Of a stretch of 14,296 nt of DNA, positions 8,328-14,296 are shown one piece after another. Position 1 is the stretch's first letter. Each line of letters opens with the position of its first letter. Position numbers and translations under genes: made by a program. The stretch is taken from positions 1-14,296 of the forward strand of contig NW_014012202.1 of NCBI RefSeq assembly GCF_000611645.1, given 5' to 3'. The notes beneath the pieces are model-generated. The model made no database searches. It worked only from the letters and a program-made list of their open reading frames with translations, and was not told the DNA's origin. This DNA is from Monoraphidium neglectum (taxonomy: Eukaryota > Chlorophyta > Chlorophyceae > Sphaeropleales > Selenastraceae).

Positions 8328-9303
8328 TCACCGCCGCTGCGCATGGTGTCACTGCTGGCGTTGCGGCCGCTGCGCCCCTGTTGTCTCCCTGATGACGGGG
8401 TACAAGGGCGCCGCCGGAAGCCCGTACGCTGCAAGTGTGAGCGATGGCGCCGCACGGAGTTCCCAGGCCAGCAGCGCTTGCAACAGCAGCTCCGCTGCTG
8501 GGTGCTGCCCAGGCGCTCGTGCGCGCCCGCCGCAACAGTTGCGCAGCAGCTGCCGAGCCTGGTCTGGGCGGCAGGGCAGGGATAGCTGCCTCCCCACAGC
8601 AGGACCGGAGACTCTGATTGCATTCTTGCAAGCTGATTCTGTCTACTGCACTCACTGGTGATTTATTCGCTGAGGTGCGGCTGGCCGATGCAGGCGCAGC
8701 ACCTGCGGCCTGTATCTGTCCACATCTGCAGGCCGGCTGCACCCCAAACGCTGTTTGGGGCAGGCAGACCTGCTTCCCTTGGCAGGGACCTGCAGCTACG
8801 TGGGCGACTGCCTGGGCCGCACCGGCGCCGCCAAGTGGCACGGAACCTGGCCGGTGCGGGTGGGTGATGAGCGGCGCGACCGCTGCGGGTGGATGGGCTG
8901 CCGATATGTGCAAAGGCCTGGCACTCCCGCCGCCACCTCTTCTCTGATCTGGACCATGTATAACCTGGCGCCATGCCGGCCCTGCTAATGCTGCGAGCAG
9001 CTGCTGTTTGGCGCTCAATGCTGCTCCATGCGGCTCCGGCACTGCAAGCACTGCTGACAGCGCACTGCTGCTGGCCTGCCGCAGGTTGAAGCGGTCCTTC
9101 TGCCGCTGTCTCGCAGGGTTCTGAAGTGAGGTTGGTGTATCTCCTGCAGCCGTACGCGGCCTGGGAAGATGTCCGAGTGCGGGTTCAATTCGCGAAAAAC
9201 GGCGTCGTGACTGAGGCCGAACAGGCATCCCCGGGAGCGTACAGTACATTACCTGCTTGAATTGGTGATGCTGAGAGCCTCCAGCGCTGAAGGCATTCTG
9301 CAT
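7717..9303 (-). CDS. Unrecognised multi-exon protein, about 320-350 aa
   Basis: Proposed exons on the minus strand: 9303-9253, 9120-8965, 8624-8353, and a terminal exon from about 8207 to the stop TAA at 7719-7717. The first three junctions are all phase 0: MQNAFSAGGSQHHQFKQ, then NPARQRQKDRFNLRQ..LAGPAWRQ, then NAIRVSGPAVGRQLSLP..LYPVIRE. The terminal exon includes AWRAMLTTACARDGVDARL, an acidic stretch (SESDETGDLDIVWDG), and ends EEVLELELGRLGLVQLRAL..AGLTV. High third-position GC supports coding in each exon. The last junction (8352 to ~8208, holding the (CTG)16 tract) is not resolved: one model is phase 2 with an acceptor after CTCCAG at 8271, another starts the last exon at 8207. No known family was recognised; a mostly helical, possibly regulatory protein is a guess. 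It lies downstream of the zinc-finger gene on the same strand, about 430 bp away. Confidence 0.5.
8277..8324. repeat. (CTG)16 trinucleotide repeat
   Basis: Sixteen perfect CTG units (CAG on the transcribed minus strand). It lies either in the last intron of the 7717-9303 gene or, if the long minus-strand frame is used, encodes poly-Ala. The sequence on its 3' side on the minus strand is low in third-position GC, which favours the intron. Confidence 0.97.
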
Positions 9304-9733
9304 CAAGCCTCTATCAGATCGGTGTGCACACTGGGATGGTCGGTGCACGTCCCTAGAGGCCTCAAAGACTGGCTTCAACTGCTCATGCGAAGCTGCATCG
9401 GCTGGGCTTTGCACCTGTGCGTGATGCCTTGACAAAGTGCAACATGAGGATTACAATGCTGTTTGCTGGTCCCTATACTAGTGTGCAAGCAAGCAGTGTT
9501 GCAAGAGCTGCAAGAAAGTGCGAAGCAGCTGCACGGCCCCCACTTCATCCCTCATGCGCAAACCGCCGCCGTGCAGCCTGCCAGCCAGACTGACGCTGGC
9601 GCCGCACGCAGCCATCCCATGCAGGCAGCGACCACGCATCCAGAACACGCCTCGACACCCCATCGCGCCCCTCTGGGCGCACGCGGGCAAGAACACATCA
9701 GGGCCTACTCCGACAGATGGCATGCCCCCCTGA
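9304..9733. other. 3' untranslated region and spacer between two tandem minus-strand genes
   Basis: Holds the presumed 3' UTR of the zinc-finger gene, its UGUAA element, and the promoter/5' leader of the gene starting at 9303. No TATA box was seen. Open frames on the plus strand here have no supporting signal. Confidence 0.45.
9451..9455 (-). terminator. UGUAA polyadenylation signal of the zinc-finger gene
   Basis: TGTAA on the minus strand, 279 bases after the stop at 9734 and about 150 bases before the ATG of the next minus gene (9303). UGUAA is the usual nuclear poly(A) signal of chlorophyte algae such as Chlamydomonas. Confidence 0.45.
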
Positions 9734-12604
9734 TCACGCCTCTATGCCGCACAGCGCCAGCAGATCATCCAGATCATCGCCGTCGCCGTCGCCGTCGCCG
9801 TCGCCACCAGCCACCTGTGCCGCCGCGCCACCATATGCAGCCGTGGCGGGCGCGTACGCGAGCATGGGCGCGGCAGGGACGCCCACATAGTGGGGCGCCA
9901 CGTACTGCACGTGCGCTGGGGCCGCCGGCGCCGGCGCCCCCACCGCGGGCGTCGGCGGCGCGAGCGCAAACGCGGGCGCGCCGCCGTGCTCTACGATGGC
10001 CAGAAAGCCGGCCGCATCGCCGCTGTCAATCGCCGAGACCAGATCAGGGTACGCCGCCGCCGCCGCGGCCCCGAGCCGCGCCTGCTCAGATGAGTCAAGG
10101 AACCGCAGCGCCACACCCGCAAACGCCGGCGCCTCAAACATGCGCGCCACTAGCCGCTCGACCGCCTCATGCGGCGACAGCGGCGGCGCCGGCGCCGCCG
10201 CTAGGGGCGTGGGTGCCTGGGGGGCCCGCGCCGGCACGGGCACGGGCGCGGGCGTGGGCACAGGCACCGGCATTGGGATGTGCGCCGCTGTGCGCCGCTC
10301 GAACGCCTGCAGCGCTGCGCGCTCCTCCTGCAGCTCCCGCGCGAGCCTCGCCTGCGCCTCGCTCTCAGAGTCCTGCATCGCGGCCCGCATCTGGCGCGAG
10401 AAATCCTCCTCGCCCGCCGCCGCCCCCGCCGCCGCCCCAGAGGCGGAGCTCGCGGCGTAGCTGGCTGCGTAGGTAGAACCCGGCGTCGCCGGCGGCGACA
10501 CCGACGCGCGCCCGGCCGATGCTACGGCCGCGGCGGCGGCGGCCGACGAGCCGCCGCCGCCGCGGGGATCGGCGTGCGCCGTCAGAGCGCCAAACGAATT
10601 CGCGCGCGGCGTGTACGAGGAGTATCGCGCGGCGCTGCTCGAATCAACGCTGACCGCGTCGCTGCCCTCAAGGGCGGCCCCCTGATCCTCCTCCTCCTCC
10701 TCCTCCTCGCCATCCTCCTCGTCGTCCGTCGAATCGCCGCAGTACAGCCCCAGGAGGCGGTTGTAACTGCTGACGTCGCGCACGAAAGCGTTGCCCCCCA
10801 GCAGCGAGGCCGGGTCCACATGAACCGCCGACCCGCTCGCGCCGCCGCCGCCGTTGCTACCACCGTCGCCGCCGCCGCCAGCGGCCGCGACCTCGCTCTG
10901 CACATCCCCAAAGCTGTCCTCCGTGGCGGCCGTGCCCGCCTCGCTGCCCGCCTCTGCGCCCTTGGCCTTTGAGGCCTTCTTGCGCAGGTTCTTCTTCTGC
11001 GCCTTAGTCATAAACATGTCCAGGGTCATGCCTGGTGGCAGCTCCTTGGGGCCCCTGGCCTCCTCCTCCTCCTGAGGCTCAAACCTATGGGGGCGGCAGG
11101 GAGGCGGGGCACCAGCCAAGATGTGAGCAGGGGCAAACATCCCTATATGGTTCACCTACGTCGCATGGCACCAAAAAAGGGAGGGGGGGCCAGCCAAGGG
11201 CGGCCCGCGCACGCTAGTGAATCAGCTGCGCCGGGATGCCCAACCAAAAGCGCGGCTCACATTGTGCGCGGCGCCGAGTATACTGGCGCAGGAGCGACGC
11301 GGCTGGCCACTGGCGGTTTGCGCGGCAGCACGCCAGGCAGCTGCGCCTTCTTGGCTGCCGCGGTGCCTGCCGCCTGCGGCTTTGGCTTGGACTCTCCCTT
11401 CTGCCGCGGCCCAGCCGCCGCCGCCTGCTGTGCGAGGAGCACTTGCGGGGGAACGGCCTGCGAGATGGTGGCAGCACCCGCTTGAGGAGGAGGTTGCAGC
11501 ATGGCATTGCTGCAAATAGGTGCCCAACACCTTGCGGCTGGGCAGGCCGTTTCTCCTCAATTTGTCACAGTGCTGCTCCAACGCACAGCTGCGAACCCAA
11601 CTGGCAACCCATTGACCCTGCCCCACCTTGGCCTTTGCCTTCTTTTCATTTCTAGGTATAATTGGGTGTGACTTGTCAATCTGTGTGTGGCGAATGTGGG
11701 AGTGGAAGGGGCGCGTCGACCGTTGGGTGATTCAGCAAAAAAAAACCTCGTCCTGCCACAGCGTTGCAGCTGTTCGCCAGGTGTCTTGCATCTGTGGCCA
11801 GCCAGCCGGCCTGCTGGGCATGAGGCGGTGAGCTGGGTTTTCTCACCTTTCCCTTGCAGCGCTCAGATGACAGGGTCACTTTGGAGTAGCCACGTGGGCA
11901 TTGAAAGCCGGTCTTTCGGTTCCTGTCAAGTACAGACGTTGGTCATCACGTTCGAACCAGGCGTTTGTTCAGGGGTAAGCTGGGGGAAACGACTGAATGC
12001 CCCCCCCAGGCGCCCGTCTGGAGGCTCCCTATGCGACCCGTAGCAACGCCCCTGGGACAAGGCCCACGCCTGCGAGTCGCCGCGCTGCGACATTACGTGA
12101 CCCCCACAGCCCAGGCGGGGCGCTGCGCCCGCGGCTCACATTTCAAGGCGGTGCGATTTCAGGTACTTTTCCAGGCAGCCCTGATGGTAGACTTCACTGG
12201 GGCAGTTGTTGTAGGTGCATGCCAGAGCGACGCACATCTGCAGCGCGGCGCGGCGCGAGCAGGTGGCGGCGGCGAAATTCTAGAAGCGCCGGCAGCCCGC
12301 AATCTGATGCTGCAAGCAACTGCGCAATGACCGCATTTCCGCGCTGGTACTCACACAAGAATGAACTGTCAATCACTGCATGGCCATCTAGCGCAGGATG
12401 CGTTTGGATGCTGCGCAAAACCAAGCGCGCAGCAAGCCCATCCATGCCACGGCAGCGATAAGCGCAACGCCCGTCCGAACATCAGTGTGCTTGCCGCACC
12501 TCCTCGTTGGGATAGCAATCATCTGCACACAGGTCACAAGTCCCCTGCATATCTCGCAGAAGGCCTTGGCCCGTGTCTGCAGCTGTGCCCCGCACTTGTG
12601 TCAT
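9734..12604 (-). CDS. Cys/His-rich RING-like zinc-finger protein with acidic, Ala/Pro-rich C-terminal half
   Basis: Proposed minus-strand exons: ~12604-12500, 12279-12140 (or from 12237), 11922-11847, 11680-11627, ~11502-11261, 11084-9734; about 650 aa. Order of parts: GTCDLCADDCYPNEE; then MCVALACTYNNCPSEVYHQG followed directly by CLEKYLKSHRLE; then NRKTGFQCPRGYSKVTL and ERCKGK; then IDKSHPIIPRNEKKAKAK. The Cys/His spacing (C-x2-C, C-x4-C, YH-x2-C) suggests zinc ligands of a RING-like fold. Junctions 12140/11922 (AT|G), 11847/11680 and 11261/11084 (AT|G) fit exactly. The last exon is long: LPPGMTLDMFMTKAQKKNLR near its start, a run of eight or more Glu, then Ala/Pro-rich sequence, a helical segment (EAVERLVARMFEAPAFAGVA) and an acidic end (DGDGDGDGDDLDDLLALCG). 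No exact family is named. E3 ligase activity is possible but unproven. Two places are unresolved: the first Cys exon and the 11626-11503 junction. Confidence 0.62.
9781..9804. repeat. (CGTCGC)4 hexanucleotide repeat
   Basis: Codes for Gly-Asp repeats near the C terminus of the zinc-finger protein (read on the minus strand). Confidence 0.9.
11085..11260 (-). other. Last intron of the zinc-finger gene
   Basis: Donor ACAAT|GTGAGC, acceptor CCATAG|GTTTGAG. AT|G rebuilds a Met codon and joins SAPRT-M-FEPQEEEEA in frame. Confidence 0.75.
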
Positions 12605-13162
12605 GCCTGCTGCTGCTGAGCCTGCGAAGCGGTAAGGGGCGGCATTCAGAGTTCCATAATGCATCACGGACGTAATGATGCCTCCAAAGCATGGCCTGGC
12701 GCGACTTGCAGCGTCTCTCGCCCGCATCTCCCACCTGCTGGCCCCGCCGACGGGCCAAAAATGTGGATTAACCTCTACACGTACAAATAATCCTCGTGGA
12801 ACGCCGGACGGCCGCTGGGACGCGGTTTTTCGCCGCGGTGTTCGTGTCTGAGATTTGAGTGAACAGCGGCAATGTTGTCACACGGACTCAGCGCTGCAAG
12901 AGACGTGATATGCGTGTTTTTGGTCAATCAAGAATATCTACATAATGGGGCCCGGGTCGGAAGTGCCGTGTTCTGCGCTGTGTGGGTATTGGGCGGGTGG
13001 GCCATCATCACCCGCCCCTGCACTCGCAATGAGGGCCGGTGCAGCGCTGTCACAAGGAGCCGCAGTTGTTTCGAAAATTTTGGTCCCTCTACCACACACC
13101 CCTGGGTTCGTGAGCGCTGCAGACTGCGAGAAATACCCCCCAGGACACCACACGCAGCAAGC
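12605..13162. promoter_or_regulatory. Spacer between divergent genes, likely bidirectional promoter
   Basis: Separates the zinc-finger gene (minus) from the gene starting at 13163 (plus). AT-rich patches lie at about 12755-12795 and 12915-12945. No clear TATA box was seen. A short upstream exon or 5' leader of either gene may lie in it: a minus-strand acceptor (CTTCGCAG) at 12622-12629 hints that the zinc-finger gene starts further upstream than 12604. Confidence 0.4.
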
Positions 13163-13871
13163 ATGCTCAGGATGGAGAGCGACAGGTTTTCAGATGAAGG
13201 TGCGAGCTTAGGAACGGTTCCCACTGCGGCGTCGCTCCAGCGCTGAAAAATGGCCGGGGGTGTGTCCGAGTGCCAGGCAGGGAACCGCTCTGGGCTCCTG
13301 GGCGGTGGCTCCCCGCTCGGAGGACGACTCGGGACGCATATCACTTCTCACGCCCGCCGCGCCCGTCCCCCGCCCCGCGCAGACCCCGCCCCGCCTGACG
13401 CGCCGCCGCGCGGCGCCCCCGACGCCGGCCTCGGCTCGTCGCTGTACCGCGGCCTCCAGGGCGCCAAGCGCGCCCTCGCGAGCGCGCTCTTCCACTACGC
13501 GCTCGTCGTGCCGGACAAGTCCAGGAAGGACGCCAGCCTCGCGGATATGGAGGACATGCGGTCCAGGCTGTCGCCCGACGACGACGATGACGCGTCTGAA
13601 TCGTCGGACGACGGCGGCGACTTCGACGACGCGGACGACGGCGGCGCGCCGCCCGCCAGCGGCAGCAGCGCCAGCAGCGGCGGCAGCCGGACCTTCTCAC
13701 GGACGGCGAGCGGGCGGCCGCTGAGGCGGTTTGGGACGCTCAAGGAGCTGCGGGGGGACCTCGAATTCAAAGAGGCTGTGGTTGGTGGGTGGCGGCCTGC
13801 GGTTTGATGAGGGGGGTTCGTACGCGCTGTCGTGGGTGGGGTTGCACACGTGTTCACACATTCGCGCATGG

Positions 13872-13938
<67 letters not shown>

Positions 13939-14296
13939 TCTCCATTGGTTGGCACGGCAGTTTGAGGCAGGGTTGGAAGGGGACGGAAGGCTGAGACGTT
14001 GGCGGTTGCAGAGCAGGTACAGCACCCTGAGCAAAAAGTCAACGGCCACTGCCAAGAGACGGCGCAGCGGGGCCGCAGTTGGGTGTGTGTAGACCGCGAA
14101 GCCGCGGCGCCGCTCGGGCGCCTCGTATCCTCGCGGGGCAGCGGGGTCTTTTGAGTTGCTGGCGGGCGCGGGCAGCACACTCCGCTGCGCGAGAAGCGCA
14201 CGCCGCGCGGCGCACGGGCGGCGGCGCACCGAAGGCCTTCGATTGCGCCAGCTTGGGGGATTCTCGAATCGAGCGTTGCGCCAGCGGTCCAAGCGC
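13163..14296 (+). CDS. Unrecognised acidic protein, 5' part
   Basis: Exon 1 is 13163-13199 (MLRMESDRFSDE, ending G|GTGCGA). Exon 2 is 13383-13780 (acceptor CCGCGCAG|ACC). Phase 1 joins as GAC, giving ..FSDE-D-PAPPDAPPRG... Exon 2 then reads SSLYRGLQGAKRALASALFH, YALVVPDKSRKDASLADMED, an Asp-rich stretch (PDDDDDASESSDDGGDFDDA), a Ser/Gly linker and PLRRFGTLKELRGDLEFKEA. High third-position GC supports the plus strand over the long antisense frame. After 13780 two models exist: an acceptor at 14012 gives SRYSTLSKKSTATAKRRRSG and a stop at 14090-14092, or an acceptor directly after that TAG (14093) gives an exon open to the window edge. The intron holds a 59-base (TG)n tract. No family was recognised. 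The alternative start at 13172 (second Met) is equally possible. Confidence 0.5.
13876..13934. repeat. (GT)n microsatellite
   Basis: 59 bases of uninterrupted GT on the plus (coding) strand, directly after GGGTGAGT, in the intron of the gene starting at 13163. Confidence 0.96.

Noticed and set aside
7717..9435. Single 572-codon minus-strand open frame as one uninterrupted protein
   Set aside because: It begins with TTG, not ATG. It contains strong donors and acceptors that join other frames in phase (9253/9120, 8965/8624), and codon bias falls off between the proposed exons.
9463..10476. 337-codon plus-strand open frame
   Set aside because: It is antisense to the long last exon of the zinc-finger gene. 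Its Arg/Pro/Ala-rich composition is what the complement of a GC-rich coding exon gives.
12194..12445. Minus-strand frame with IQTHPALDGHAVIDSSFLC flanked by GCGCAG and GTGAGTACC
   Set aside because: It looks like an exon, but it enters in phase 2 and leaves in phase 1. It cannot link the neighbouring zinc-finger exons, which meet in phase 0.
13495..14292. 265-codon minus-strand frame at the right edge
   Set aside because: It crosses the (TG)n tract and is antisense to the phase-consistent plus-strand exons. A short hydrophobic stretch (LLAVAVDFLLRVLYLLC) gave some pause, so a minus-strand exon near 14000-14250 is not fully excluded.
1..14296. Prokaryotic, organellar, viral or mobile-element origin
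   Set aside because: Abundant phase-consistent spliceosomal introns, no transposase, reverse transcriptase, integrase or terminal repeats seen, and base composition typical of a chlorophyte nuclear genome.

Overview
The window looks like nuclear DNA of a green alga (Chlorophyta; a chlorophyte of the Chlorella or Chlamydomonas kind). The reasons are: exons with very high third-position GC, separated by lower-GC spacers; many short introns (about 130-410 bp) with spliceosomal GT..AG ends; long (CA)n/(GT)n tracts; Ala/Gly/Ser-rich proteins; a UGUAA element 3' of one gene; and a secreted expansin-like protein of algal type. No rRNA, tRNA, CRISPR array, transposase or viral gene was recognised. 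Continuous ORFs are misleading here, so genes were rebuilt by matching exon phases, splice sites and family motifs.

Layout. (1) 1 to ~2470, minus strand, runs off the left edge: a 3',5'-cyclic-nucleotide phosphodiesterase. The first part of its catalytic domain is visible on two phase-compatible exons, after a long low-complexity N-terminal region. (2) ~2470-4416: mostly intergenic, with a 74-bp (CA)n tract, a good-looking plus-strand intron that may mark a small transcript, and a hairpin followed by seven T's. (3) 4417-6869, plus strand: an eight-exon expansin-like gene (261 aa). It has a signal peptide, one double-psi beta-barrel domain, no expansin domain 2, and a poly-Ser/Gly/Asn tail. 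(4) 6870-7716: convergent spacer. (5) 7717-9303, minus: an unrecognised gene of four or more exons. (6) 9734 to ~12604, minus: a multi-exon Cys/His-rich (RING-like) zinc-finger protein with a long acidic, Ala/Pro-rich C-terminal half. (7) 13163 to the right edge, plus: an unrecognised acidic protein, head to head with gene 6.

The genes form no evident pathway or operon. Best supported are the expansin-like gene (all phases agree) and the phosphodiesterase motifs. The zinc-finger gene is well supported in its central and 3' exons but has two unresolved places near its 5' half. The points most worth a second look are the single-domain expansin with its Ser tail, a GC-AG intron in it with a possible second one in the phosphodiesterase, the (GT)n tract placed at a 5' splice site, and the zinc-finger architecture.
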